Shown here: positions 1 to 8,731 of the stretch, one piece after another
Layout: each line of letters opens with the position of its first letter
How positions within the stretch are numbered: the first letter of the stretch is position 1
DNA from: JAZDLC01 sp043802345
GTDB lineage: Bacteria > Planctomycetota > B15-G4 > JADJEK01
Direction of reading: 5' to 3'
Length of the DNA: 31,321 nucleotides
NCBI GenBank assembly: GCA_043802345.1
Contig: JAZDLC010000177.1
Location: forward strand, 1-31,321
Position numbers and translations under genes: made by a program
Notes under the pieces: model-generated
Seen by the model: only the letters and a program-made list of their open reading frames with translations
Databases searched by the model: none
Told to the model about the DNA's origin: nothing

Positions 1-2040
1 GCGGCTCTCGCGGCAGGGCTGTTTCTCCTGCCGGAGCCAGACCCGCTCCGTCTGGCGGCGATGGAGGTGGGGAGTCTCCTGCTCGAGCCAGGCGGCGACG
101 ATCCGGAGCAACCGCTCTGGCGCGAGCTGGTCGCGGGCGCAGCGGTCGTGGAGGTGGGGGATCGAACGACTCTGCGGCTGGGCGAAGTGAGTTTTTCGAG
201 TGCTTCGGGACCGGAAGAGGAGCCTGCCCTGATAGCAGAGGTGCGCCGTTCCCTCCGGCGCACGCTGCGCGCCGTCTTCGCCGCCGAGAAGCTGTCGTTC
301 GAGATCGCGGGAGGGACGTCGCCCGTGGCAGGTGGAGCGTCCCTCCACGCGCGGCAGACAGACGGCGAACTCGAGTTGTCGGTTCTCCTTCCGGAGGGGA
401 GAAGTGTGCATTCCAGGCGGGAGTGGAGCGCTCCCCGCACCAGTTCGCTCTTCCCTCCCCTGATCGCGATTCTGCTGGCGATCCTCCTGCGCCGCCCCGT
501 TCCGGCCCTCTTCGCCGGCGTCTTCACCGGCGCCTACCTGGTGATCGCCTCCGCCGGGGGAACGGTCGGCGCAGGCGTGATCGGCGGGCTGCGCAACGTC
601 TTCTCCGGGTATCTGTGGAACGAGATCGTGGATGGAGACCGCCAGCTGATCATCCTGTTCGTGGTCTTCATGTTGTCGATGGTCGGCGTCATGACGCGCT
701 CCGGTGGCATCCGCGGTTTGATGGATGCCATTGCCAGGGTGGCGAGGGATGTGCGAAGGACCCAGATTGCCGCCTGGTTGATGGGCCTGGCGGTCTTCTT
801 CGACGACTACGCCAACACGATCCTGGTCGGCTCGACCATGCGCCCACTGACTGACCGCTTCAAGATCGCCAGGGAGAAGCTGGCGTACATCGTCGATTCC
901 ACCGCGGCTCCGGTGGCCGGACTCTCGATCTTCAGCACCTGGATCGCCTTCGAGGTTTCCACGTTCAGCGCGCAGCTTCCGGATGTGGGCTTCGCGGTCG
1001 CGGACGGGTACAGGATCTTCATCGAGACCCTACCCTTCCGTTTCTACTGCATCTTCACCCTGATCTTCGTCGGCATGGTGGTCTTCAGTGGCCGGGACTT
1101 CGGCCCGATGCTCGCCGCGGAGCGACGGGCTCGCAAGGGGCGGGTGATTCGTCAAGGGGGAACGCCGATGATCGGAGTCTCAGCGACCGAGTTGGAGCCG
1201 GCTCCCTGCGTCACGCCGCGCCCGGGCCGCGCGGTTCTGCCGATTCTGACCTTCATCCTCGTCACCATGCTCTGGATGGCCTGGAAGGGCGGGGCCTTCA
1301 ACCCTGACGCGAACCTGCTCTCGATCGAGGGTCTTGGGAGTGTCCTCGGGGAAGGCGATGTGTTTCGCGCTCTGATGGTCGGCTCGGCCGCCGGGTATGT
1401 TCTGGCCTGCCTGATGGCCCTGAAGGCGGGCCTTCGGAGCGACATCCTGAGCGCCTCCTTCAAGAGCCTGCGCGCCATGGGCATCGCCTTTCTCATCCTC
1501 TATCTGGCGTGGATGATCGGAGCGGTCTGCAGGGACGTCGGCACGGCGCCGTACCTGACCGCGCTCGTCGGGGACGCGCTCAACCCGTTGCTGCTGCCGG
1601 TCATTCTGTTCGCCCTTGCGGGCGTCGTGGCCTTCTCCACCGGATCGTCCTGGAGCACGATGACAATCCTCCTGCCGATCGTCGTCGGCCTGGCTTTCGG
1701 GCTGGGTGAGCAGGTCTCCATTGGCGGCCACGGCCTGATGGTGATCTCCATCGGCGCGGTGCTGGAAGGCGCGATCTTCGGCGATCACTGCTCGCCGATC
1801 TCCGACACCACCGTGATGTCCTCGATCGCGTCGGCGTCGGACCATATCGATCATGTCCGGACACAGTCTCCGTACGCCCTGCTGACCATGGTGATCGCCA
1901 TGGTCGTCGGCTACCTGCCGTGCACCCTGCTGGGCTGGCATCCCGCGGTTTCCCTGGGCGCCGGGACGGCCGTCATGGCTCTCGTCCTGTTCAAGCTGGG
2001 CGCCCGGGTGGAGGCGTCGCCGGCACAAGGCCTGACATGA
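1..2040 (+). CDS. NhaC-family Na+/H+ antiporter with N-terminal soluble domain (5' partial)
   Basis: A polytopic inner-membrane protein, predicted to exchange Na+ for H+. The frame is open from base 1. The first codons give a hydrophobic stretch (LAAGLFLL) that looks like the end of a signal peptide or first membrane segment, so the true start is probably upstream and the ATG at 61 is internal. About 130 residues of non-membrane sequence precede the transporter. From about base 450 there are many membrane segments with NhaC signatures: FFDDYANT near 796-819, MRPLTDR, REKLAYIVDSTAAPVAGLS, and GDHCSPISDTT at 1780-1812. The gene ends with TGA at 2038-2040. It stands alone here, and a second cation/proton antiporter system (Mrp) lies 7 kb downstream. 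The family call is firm; the ion is inferred from the family. The role of the N-terminal domain, probably periplasmic, is unknown. Confidence 0.9.
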   Translation, partial: AALAAGLFLLPEPDPLRLAAMEVGSLLLEPGGDDPEQPLWRELVAGAAVVEVGDRTTLRLGEVSFSSASGPEEEPALIAEVRRSLRRTLRAVFAAEKLSFEIAGGTSPVAGGASLHARQTDGELELSVLLPEGRSVHSRREWSAPRTSSLFPPLIAILLAILLRRPVPALFAGVFTGAYLVIASAGGTVGAGVIGGLRNVFSGYLWNEIVDGDRQLIILFVVFMLSMVGVMTRSGGIRGLMDAIARVARDVRRTQIAAWLMGLAVFFDDYANTILVGSTMRPLTDRFKIAREKLAYIVDSTAAPVAGLSIFSTWIAFEVSTFSAQLPDVGFAVADGYRIFIETLPFRFYCIFTLIFVGMVVFSGRDFGPMLAAERRARKGRVIRQGGTPMIGVSATELEPAPCVTPRPGRAVLPILTFILVTMLWMAWKGGAFNPDANLLSIEGLGSVLGEGDVFRALMVGSAAGYVLACLMALKAGLRSDILSASFKSLRAMGIAFLILYLAWMIGAVCRDVGTAPYLTALVGDALNPLLLPVILFALAGVVAFSTGSSWSTMTILLPIVVGLAFGLGEQVSIGGHGLMVISIGAVLEGAIFGDHCSPISDTTVMSSIASASDHIDHVRTQSPYALLTMVIAMVVGYLPCTLLGWHPAVSLGAGTAVMALVLFKLGARVEASPAQGLT

Positions 2041-2169
2041 TGCGTGTGGCAATGATGCACTCAGACGATAGCATGACGGGCTGACTTTCATCCGAACAGA
2101 GGCTCGCTGTGGGGGCGCGTGGCTGTGGACCAGCGCTCGTCGCCGCCCACAGAACGTGGGAGATGGCAC

Positions 2170-4068
2170 GTGGCGAGGAAGTTATTGGCGCCTGTCTGCT
2201 GTATTCTGATCTTCTCTTTCCTCGCAGCGTGCACCCTGACCGACACCGAACGGCGGGACTGGTCCAAATACGACGGGCCGGGGGTGGAGTACTTCCGCAT
2301 GCCGGAGGTCAACGATGTGGAGCGCATCGACGATCCCGGCGAGCCGCTGAACCGTGGCTTCGCCGTTTTCAACCACGGCCTGATGCTGGGCGTCTTCGAT
2401 CCGCTCAGCAAGGTCTACCGGATCCTCATTCCCGGGCCCGCCCGTGACGCGCTCTCCCGCTTTGCCGAGAACCTCGCCTTTCCGAAGCGACTGGTGAACA
2501 ACCTGTTCCAGGGCAAGCTTTCCGGGGCGGGCCGGGAGACGGGCCGCTTCATCGTCAACACGACGATCGGCTTGCTGGGGTTGTTCGATCCTGCCACACC
2601 GCTGGGAATCGAGCCGTCGGACCAGGGTTTCGGCGATACGTTCGCGCTCTGGGGCTGGGATGCAGGTTCGTTCTTCATGGCTCCCTTCTTTGGTCCGGGA
2701 TCGGATCGGGACACGCCAGCCGACATTCTCGACCTGGCCTTCAATCCGGCCGCCTACCTTCCGGGCGCGACCACGCTGTTCAAGCTGAACGACGAAACCG
2801 ACGGGATGAACGAGTACAAGCGGTTCGTGCGGACCAACTACGATCCGTACACGCTCACCCGCTTCCTGTTCGCATTGAACTGCCGCAGCCGGGCGCTGGA
2901 GGTGGAAGGGAAAGAGACGGAGTCGTCCGGGACGGAGACGTTGCGCGCCATGTTCCTGAAGTTCCAGGACGCGGACTTCCCTGGGGAGTGCGATGACGAC
3001 GAGGTCACGATCCCTGCCACCGGCAAGGACCTGTCGTACACCTACATCATGCAGGACGATCCGGCGCCGATGATCTTCATCCTCCCGGGGCTGGGCGGAC
3101 ACCGGGATTCGAACATGAGCCTGGCGCTCATGGAGATGGCGTATCGCAACGGCTTCTCCGCCGCGGCCATCAGCAGCAGCATGAACTTCGAGTTCATGGA
3201 AAGCGCCTCCAGCGTGGTCCTGCCCGGCTTCGGGCCGGTGGATGCGCATGACTCTCATGTCGCCCTGGATCTGGTCTACAAGGACCTGATGGAGGAATAC
3301 CCGGAGCAGATCACCGGCACGGCGCTGCTCGGCCTGTCGCTCGGGGCGTACCATGCCTTGGAAATTGCGGCGGCGGCGCGCGACCCCGCCAACAAGCTGA
3401 TCGACTTCGACCGGTACGTGCCGGTCAATCCGCCCATCAGCCTGATGAGCGGCGTGCGGGAGCTCGACGGCTACTTCAACGCGCCGATGCAGTGGCCGAA
3501 GGAGGAGCGGGTCGCCCACCTGAACGAGACCATCATGAAGGCGCTCAAGCTGAGCGAGCGCGGTCTGGAGCCAACGGCGCCGATTCCCCTGACCGAACTC
3601 GATGCGCAGTTCCTGATCGGGCTGTCCTTCCGGCTGAGCCTGATGTTCGCCATCCACTGCAGCCAGAGCCGCGAGAATCTGGGGGTACTGCGGACCGACC
3701 TCTCCGGCCCCTCCCGGGCGCCCGCATACGAGGAGATCTTGGACTACTCATTCATGGAGTACTACTACGCGTTCATCCTCCCGTACTTCATCAAGCACCG
3801 CGACGACATCCGGAGTGAGGAGGACCTGCTCCGAATGTGTGACTTGCGGCACCTCGAGGGGAGGTTGCGAGGGATCGACAAGGTCCGGTTGTTCTCCAAC
3901 AAGAACGACTTCCTGCTGTCTGGCGACGACATCGCCTGGCTGCAGGGGGTTTTTGGGCAGGAGCGAGTCAGACTCTTCGACTCAGGCGGTCATCTGGGCA
4001 ATCTGTACGAGGTCAAGGTCCAAGACGAGATCATGGCTTCCATTTCCGATTTGTTGCCGGCCAAATAG
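2170..4068 (+). CDS. Lipoprotein fusing an MlaA/VacJ domain to an alpha/beta-hydrolase
   Basis: Start chosen at GTG 2170: GGGAG at 2158-2162 is well spaced, and the protein then begins with a compact lipoprotein signal ending in the lipobox LAAC (Cys21). An in-frame GTG at 2119 would add 17 polar residues. Residues about 55-225 match MlaA, the outer-membrane lipoprotein that removes misplaced phospholipids from the outer leaflet: DPGEPLNRGF, FNHGL, NLAFPKRLVNNLFQGK, GRFIVNTTIGLLGLFDPA, GFGDTFALWGWDAG and FFGPGSDRD. Residues about 295-625 form an alpha/beta-hydrolase with an oxyanion-type LPGLGG, nucleophile elbow GLSLGAY (Ser390), likely Asp580 (SNKNDF) and His608 (GGHLG). Typical MlaA is about 250 residues; this is 632. 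No other mla genes are in the window. The domains are clearly seen; action on phospholipids is inferred. Confidence 0.9.
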   Translation: MARKLLAPVCCILIFSFLAACTLTDTERRDWSKYDGPGVEYFRMPEVNDVERIDDPGEPLNRGFAVFNHGLMLGVFDPLSKVYRILIPGPARDALSRFAENLAFPKRLVNNLFQGKLSGAGRETGRFIVNTTIGLLGLFDPATPLGIEPSDQGFGDTFALWGWDAGSFFMAPFFGPGSDRDTPADILDLAFNPAAYLPGATTLFKLNDETDGMNEYKRFVRTNYDPYTLTRFLFALNCRSRALEVEGKETESSGTETLRAMFLKFQDADFPGECDDDEVTIPATGKDLSYTYIMQDDPAPMIFILPGLGGHRDSNMSLALMEMAYRNGFSAAAISSSMNFEFMESASSVVLPGFGPVDAHDSHVALDLVYKDLMEEYPEQITGTALLGLSLGAYHALEIAAAARDPANKLIDFDRYVPVNPPISLMSGVRELDGYFNAPMQWPKEERVAHLNETIMKALKLSERGLEPTAPIPLTELDAQFLIGLSFRLSLMFAIHCSQSRENLGVLRTDLSGPSRAPAYEEILDYSFMEYYYAFILPYFIKHRDDIRSEEDLLRMCDLRHLEGRLRGIDKVRLFSNKNDFLLSGDDIAWLQGVFGQERVRLFDSGGHLGNLYEVKVQDEIMASISDLLPAK

Positions 4069-4187
4069 CCTGACGGCCCGGCACTGCCGCGCTCAAGCGG
4101 CGGGGTAGGTTCCGACGATAGTCGCTCCAGGGGTCTGTTTGATGCGCGCAGGGCGCATGGAACAGGCCCGCTCCATGGAGTCTCCAC

Positions 4188-5315
4188 ATGAGTCGTTTCA
4201 TCCCGCCACCTACACCCGCCCCGGCCCGGGTCGCGACCGTGCTCGCCCTCACGGGGTTCCTCTGCGCGTCCCTCGCGTTCGGCGACGAGCGGCCCGTGCT
4301 CAACGTCGTCAACTGGTCCTGGTACATCGAGATGGACGACGATCTGGGGGAGGATCTTCCGGCCATCGAACGCTCTCCGGTGCTGCGCCAGTTCATGGCA
4401 GAACAGGATTGCGTGGTGAACTACGTCGAGCTGGACGACGAGGGAGCCATGCGCGATTACATCCTGGCCAACCCATCGGGAGTGGACGTCATCAATCTCT
4501 CCGTGGGGATCATCTCCGACCTGGCCGGGCGCGGCGTGCTGGCGAAGGTCGATGAGTCGCGGATCCCTCTCAGGGAGGGCATCCGGCAGGATGTTCGCGC
4601 GGCCATTCCGCCAGACGCCTGGGAGTACACCACACCCTATTTCATCGGGTACACCGGAATCCTGTACCGCAAGGACCTGCTCGCTGGCGGGCTGCGCTCC
4701 TGGCAGCAGTTCCTGAAGCCGGCCGAGGGCCAGACGGTCGGCCTGCTGAACGCAGCCGACTCGGTGTTCGGAATCGCGAGCCTGACCCTGGGGTATCCGA
4801 TGGACACGGTGGACAGGGCCGAGATCCGGGCGGCGGGCAAGGTCGTGATGGGGCTGCGAACGAGCGGGCGGCTCGGGTATCTAGGGGACGACCTGGACGC
4901 GATCGCAAAGAAGCTGAATTCGGGCGAGCTGACCATGGCGCTGATGTACTCGGGGGACGGCCTGGGGTACGTGGACGAGGACGAGACCGGTCGCCTGGAT
5001 TTCGTCGTCCCCGACGAAGGGACCGACTTCTACATCGACTCCTGGGCCATCTCCGCGAGGAGCCAGAACACCAACCTGGCTCATGCGTTCATCGACTTTA
5101 CCCTGCGTACCGAGATCCAGGTGCGCCAGGCGATCTACCTGCTGGCGCAGGTGGTGACGGAACCGAGCCTGGAGGATCTCAGGCTTCACCACCAAGAGCA
5201 TCCCCATCTGCGCTACATGGCCATGGACGCGGAGCTGCGCCGGAGAACCTCCCTCATCCACCGGGAGAACGGCCAGGCACTGACCGAGATGTGGAACCGG
5301 ATCATGAACCCCTGA
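4188..5315 (+). CDS. PotD-like periplasmic solute-binding protein
   Basis: A 375-residue exported protein with an N-terminal signal segment (VATVLALTGFLCASLAFG). The mature part has the PotD/PotF polyamine-binding fold: VLNVVNWSWYI at the start, VDVINLSVGIISDLAGRGVLAKVD, YFIGYTGILYRKDL in the hinge, LNSGELTMALMYSGDGL and FYIDSWAISARSQN. In E. coli PotD the last two stretches hold ligand-contacting tryptophans; here tyrosine replaces them, so polyamine binding is not assured. ATG 4188 follows a weak TGGAG. No ABC permease or ATPase is nearby; instead a hybrid histidine kinase starts 19 bases after the stop. The likely role is therefore ligand sensing for that kinase, comparable to NspS-MbaA in Vibrio cholerae, rather than uptake. 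Fold confident; ligand and partner inferred. Confidence 0.85.
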   Translation: MSRFIPPPTPAPARVATVLALTGFLCASLAFGDERPVLNVVNWSWYIEMDDDLGEDLPAIERSPVLRQFMAEQDCVVNYVELDDEGAMRDYILANPSGVDVINLSVGIISDLAGRGVLAKVDESRIPLREGIRQDVRAAIPPDAWEYTTPYFIGYTGILYRKDLLAGGLRSWQQFLKPAEGQTVGLLNAADSVFGIASLTLGYPMDTVDRAEIRAAGKVVMGLRTSGRLGYLGDDLDAIAKKLNSGELTMALMYSGDGLGYVDEDETGRLDFVVPDEGTDFYIDSWAISARSQNTNLAHAFIDFTLRTEIQVRQAIYLLAQVVTEPSLEDLRLHHQEHPHLRYMAMDAELRRRTSLIHRENGQALTEMWNRIMNP

Positions 5316-5334
5316 GGATGGGTCGGCCCGAGTC

Positions 5335-8187
5335 GTGAAACTCAGAAACCGCGTGCTGCTCCTGTTCCTTCCGCCCGTCCTGCTTCTGGGCGGCGCGGCG
5401 ACGGTCCTGCAGTGGAGGGCGCAGGCGAACACAAGAGAGCGCTCCGACCGCATTCTGTCCGTGTTGAGCCAGGGACAGACCAGCGTCTTCTTGGAGACCG
5501 CTGCTCTTCAGGAGACGCTCTCGGAGGAAATCCAATCTCACCGGGAAGATCTGGTCCGGGACCTTGCTCTGAAGATCGATGGCCGCGCCGGTTCCCTGGC
5601 GCGGATAGGCGAGCTGGTCAGCCGGGCCGCCGCGACGAAGGCGTACCTCCTGGCGGGAACGGCGGAACGGCCATTGCTGCTGCCCCATCTCGAGGACCTG
5701 ATGCGCAACATCCGGATTACGATGGGTTTGTCGGAGGTGGCCATCGTCACCCTCTCCGGCCGGGAATTGGTGACCAGCCTGGGCAATACCCTGCCCCCTG
5801 GGGGCGACCCGGTCCTTGACGTGATTCCGCTTGAGAATCACGCAAACAATGAATCAGCCTGCCGCTGGCACCGGAGGTTCCTGGATTGGCCGGGGGGAGG
5901 ACCTTCGTTCCAGGTTGGGCCGAACCCGGACGACCCCGCCGGGAAGATGACGTTGTTCATCGCCCTGCCAATCCGCGCGCGCTCTGACCGGCTCTCCAAG
6001 ACGAACCGGGACGTGGACGCCATTTTGAAGATCTGCTCCCCTCTGACGGGAATAGTGGAACCGGAGGCGATGACGTCCGAGGACCGAAAGCTGGTCGTCC
6101 TCGGAGCAAACGACAGGTTCATCCCGCTTGAAGAGAATCCGGAGCTTGATTTTCTGCCGGTTGGGGGGGACGTCTCCGGGAGGTTCGAGTTGGCGTGCCT
6201 GGGAGGGGCCCTGTCGATCCAGGTCGACCTTGCCTCGGCCCAGATCGATCGGGCGGGCCAGATCGCAGCCAGCATCCAGGACGCCGTGAGTTCGGGGGTC
6301 AACACGGCGGAGGCGGCGGCCTCGGAGATTGTCGAGGCACAGGCGAAAGACGGGCGCAGGATTGCGCTCCTGGCCATTCTTCTGTCGCTGGTGGCAGGAG
6401 GGATGATCCTCTGGATCTCCGGCCGCGTGGGTGGGGCCCTGTCGCGGCTGACGCGCGTAGCCCGCAGGATCGCCGTCGGAGAGCTGGAGGTGGAGGTCAA
6501 GAGCAACTCGAAGGATGAGATTGGGGAGTTGGGCAGGGCGTTCGAGTCGATGCGAGAGCAGCTCAGGGCGAGGCTCCAGGATCTTTCGCGGTCCAACGAT
6601 GACCTGCGCAAGGCCATGGGGGTGAAGTCGGAATTCCTGGCCAACATGAGCCACGAAATCCGCACCCCGATGAACGGCGTGATAGGGATGATCCAACTCG
6701 TCTTGGAAACAGATCTTACATCTGAACAGAGAGAGTACGCCGAGACGATCCAGGCGTCCGGCCGGTCGCTCCTCAATCTCATCAACAACATCCTCGACTT
6801 CTCCAAGGCGGAGGCCGGCAAGCTGCGTCTGGAAGCGGTGGAGTTCAACCTGGAGAGACTGCTCGAGGAGACCTCGGACCTGCTCTCCATTCGTGCCCAC
6901 GAGAAGGGTCTGGAGTATGTCCTTCGCCTGAGCCAGGAGGCTCCGAAGAGGCTTCTGGGAGATCCGACACGCCTGCGTCAGATTCTGAGCAATCTGATCG
7001 GAAACGCGATCAAGTTCACCAACCAGGGAGAGGTCTGCGTCAGTGCGCGACTCCTCTCCGAGGATCGCTCTGGTCTGCTCTTCCGATTCGAGGTCGTGGA
7101 TACGGGCATTGGCGTCGCGGAGCAGGACCGGGGAGTGGTGTTCCAGTCGTTTACTCAGGCCGACGCATCCACGACCCGCAGGTACGGGGGCACCGGTCTG
7201 GGGCTGGCGATCAGCGCTCAGCTCGCGGCGCTGATGGGCGGAGAAATCGGGGTGGAGGGGATGCCGCGGGAAGGGTCGACCTTCTGGTTCACGGCGCGCC
7301 TCCAGCGGGGGAAGAAGGCAGGGCGGCCCGTTGAACACCTGCCGCCGCCCCTGGCGCGGGTGCTACTGGTCGAACCGAACAGAACCGCCCGGTCCGCCCT
7401 GGTGGAGTTGATGTCGATGTGGAACCTGCGCCTGGACGCGGCCTCCTCACCCGGGGAAGCCCTGGAACTGGCGTCGGCCGCCGTGATTCGCGGCGAGCCC
7501 TTCGAACTGGTTCTGCTCAGCATGAACGCTCGCGCTTACGTGTGGCGCGTCCTCTGGATGGATCTGCGGGAGGCCATGGGCTCCGATCTACCCCTGATTC
7601 TGATGCACCCGCTCGGGAGGCGAGTCGAGGCAAGCATTTCGAATCCGGACAGGCCCCTCGTCCACGCCCTGTCAAAGCCGGTCAAGCGGCACGATCTCGC
7701 CCGCAGGCTGGTGGAGGCCCTCGGCCTTTGCGTTTCGAAGGAACACGCGGGAGCCAGCCAGCATCAAGCGCTCGAGGGACTCAGCGGGGAATCCCCGGTG
7801 CGGCGAATCCTGGTCGTGGAGGATGACCGGGTCAACCAGAAGGTGGCCGCGGCGATGATCCGCAACCTCGGCCATCAGGTGTCGCTGGCCAGCAACGGCG
7901 CCGAAGCGGTCCAGCAACTGGAGAGAACCTCGTTCGACCTGGTGCTCATGGACTGCCAGATGCCGGTGCTGGATGGATACGAAGCCACCGCGAAGATCCG
8001 GAAGGGGGAGGGATCGGTCCGCAATCCCTGTGTTCCGATCATCGCCTTGACCGCCCACGCCCTGGCGGGCGACCGGGAGAAGTGTCTGGGCGCCGGGATG
8101 GACGACTACTTGTCGAAGCCGATCGCCGCGGAGCTGCTGGCGGCGGCCATTGAGCGCTGGGCGACCACGGGGTCGGTATCGGGCTAG
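5335..8187 (+). CDS. Hybrid sensor histidine kinase with a degenerate and an intact receiver
   Basis: A 950-residue inner-membrane sensor kinase starting at GTG 5335. In order: membrane segment (residues 5-27), periplasmic sensor of about 310 residues with no family I recognise, second membrane segment (343-363), HAMP (about 364-420), HisKA with NMSHEIRTPMNG (phosphorylated His440), HATPase (about 541-655: NLIGNAIKF, DTGIGV, GTGLGL), a degenerate receiver (about 675-795) and an intact receiver (823-942) with VVEDD, phosphoacceptor Asp873 in LMDCQMP, and the KPI lysine. The degenerate receiver has EP in place of the acidic pair and Ser729 at the phosphoacceptor position. No output domain is present, so phosphate must pass to a separate partner. 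The upstream PotD-like protein is the likely ligand receptor, cotranscribed. The stop TAG overlaps the stop of the opposing gene. Confidence 0.95.
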   Translation: MKLRNRVLLLFLPPVLLLGGAATVLQWRAQANTRERSDRILSVLSQGQTSVFLETAALQETLSEEIQSHREDLVRDLALKIDGRAGSLARIGELVSRAAATKAYLLAGTAERPLLLPHLEDLMRNIRITMGLSEVAIVTLSGRELVTSLGNTLPPGGDPVLDVIPLENHANNESACRWHRRFLDWPGGGPSFQVGPNPDDPAGKMTLFIALPIRARSDRLSKTNRDVDAILKICSPLTGIVEPEAMTSEDRKLVVLGANDRFIPLEENPELDFLPVGGDVSGRFELACLGGALSIQVDLASAQIDRAGQIAASIQDAVSSGVNTAEAAASEIVEAQAKDGRRIALLAILLSLVAGGMILWISGRVGGALSRLTRVARRIAVGELEVEVKSNSKDEIGELGRAFESMREQLRARLQDLSRSNDDLRKAMGVKSEFLANMSHEIRTPMNGVIGMIQLVLETDLTSEQREYAETIQASGRSLLNLINNILDFSKAEAGKLRLEAVEFNLERLLEETSDLLSIRAHEKGLEYVLRLSQEAPKRLLGDPTRLRQILSNLIGNAIKFTNQGEVCVSARLLSEDRSGLLFRFEVVDTGIGVAEQDRGVVFQSFTQADASTTRRYGGTGLGLAISAQLAALMGGEIGVEGMPREGSTFWFTARLQRGKKAGRPVEHLPPPLARVLLVEPNRTARSALVELMSMWNLRLDAASSPGEALELASAAVIRGEPFELVLLSMNARAYVWRVLWMDLREAMGSDLPLILMHPLGRRVEASISNPDRPLVHALSKPVKRHDLARRLVEALGLCVSKEHAGASQHQALEGLSGESPVRRILVVEDDRVNQKVAAAMIRNLGHQVSLASNGAEAVQQLERTSFDLVLMDCQMPVLDGYEATAKIRKGEGSVRNPCVPIIALTAHALAGDREKCLGAGMDDYLSKPIAAELLAAAIERWATTGSVSG

Positions 8188-8615
8188 CGCAGCGGCGAGA
8201 CCTCGAGCGTGCCACGTTCGCCGAAGAAGGCCGGCAGGAGCTTCTCCAGGGTCCCCTGGCCCACCTCCTTTGAGTCCGCGCCCTCGTGGAGATACCCCTT
8301 GCCGAGGCGGGTGATGAACCCGATTCGCTCGAACCGGCTGTTCTCGACCAGCAGCGTGCCTTCGCGGCCGTCTGCGTCGATGTCGGAGCCTTCCGGAAGG
8401 GGATCGAACCGGACCATATAGCCGACCGTGACGCCGTCGCGAGTCACCTTCAGGTAGGTGGTAAAAGGCTCCCGTAAAGGCGGCGAGTCGGGGATGACCA
8501 CGCCGTCGATGGCAGCCGGTTCGGGGGTCGTGACCGGAGAGGGATCCCCGTACTGAAAAGAGCTGCAAGCGGTCAGTGCCGCCACCGCGGCCAGGGAAAT
8601 GAGCCGGCTCGACAT
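8184..8615 (-). CDS. Small putative lipoprotein of unknown function
   Basis: A 143-residue protein with an N-terminal signal ending in the lipobox LTAC (Cys17), predicted to be lipid-anchored. On the minus strand a GGAGG (plus-strand complement near 8624-8629) lies about 8 bases before the ATG, supporting the start. The mature part is mostly short beta-prone segments (TYLKVTRDGVTVGYMVRFD, RIGFITRLGKGYL) with an acidic loop (SDIDADGREG). I recognise no family. It converges on the histidine kinase and the two stops share the CTAG at 8184-8187, leaving no room for a terminator between them. The 116 bases to the next plus-strand gene must hold two divergent promoters. Confidence 0.75.
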   Translation of the reverse strand: MSSRLISLAAVAALTACSSFQYGDPSPVTTPEPAAIDGVVIPDSPPLREPFTTYLKVTRDGVTVGYMVRFDPLPEGSDIDADGREGTLLVENSRFERIGFITRLGKGYLHEGADSKEVGQGTLEKLLPAFFGERGTLEVSPLR

Positions 8616-8731
8616 GATCCGAACCTCCGGTAGCCTGAGAAGGGCGCTAGTCTAGCAGGCGTTTCAAGACGTGTGCAACGCCCAGCCGGGCCCTGGCCGC
8701 CCCTGGGAGCCAAGTCGTGTAGAGGCCGACC

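Noticed and set aside
4086..4101. GCCGC-GCTCAA-GCGGC hairpin after the MlaA-hydrolase gene as a terminator
   Set aside because: The stem is only five bases with no T-run; in such GC-rich DNA this is expected by chance.
4188..5315. An ABC polyamine uptake operon
   Set aside because: No permease or ATPase gene is present on either side; the neighbours are an MlaA-hydrolase and a histidine kinase.
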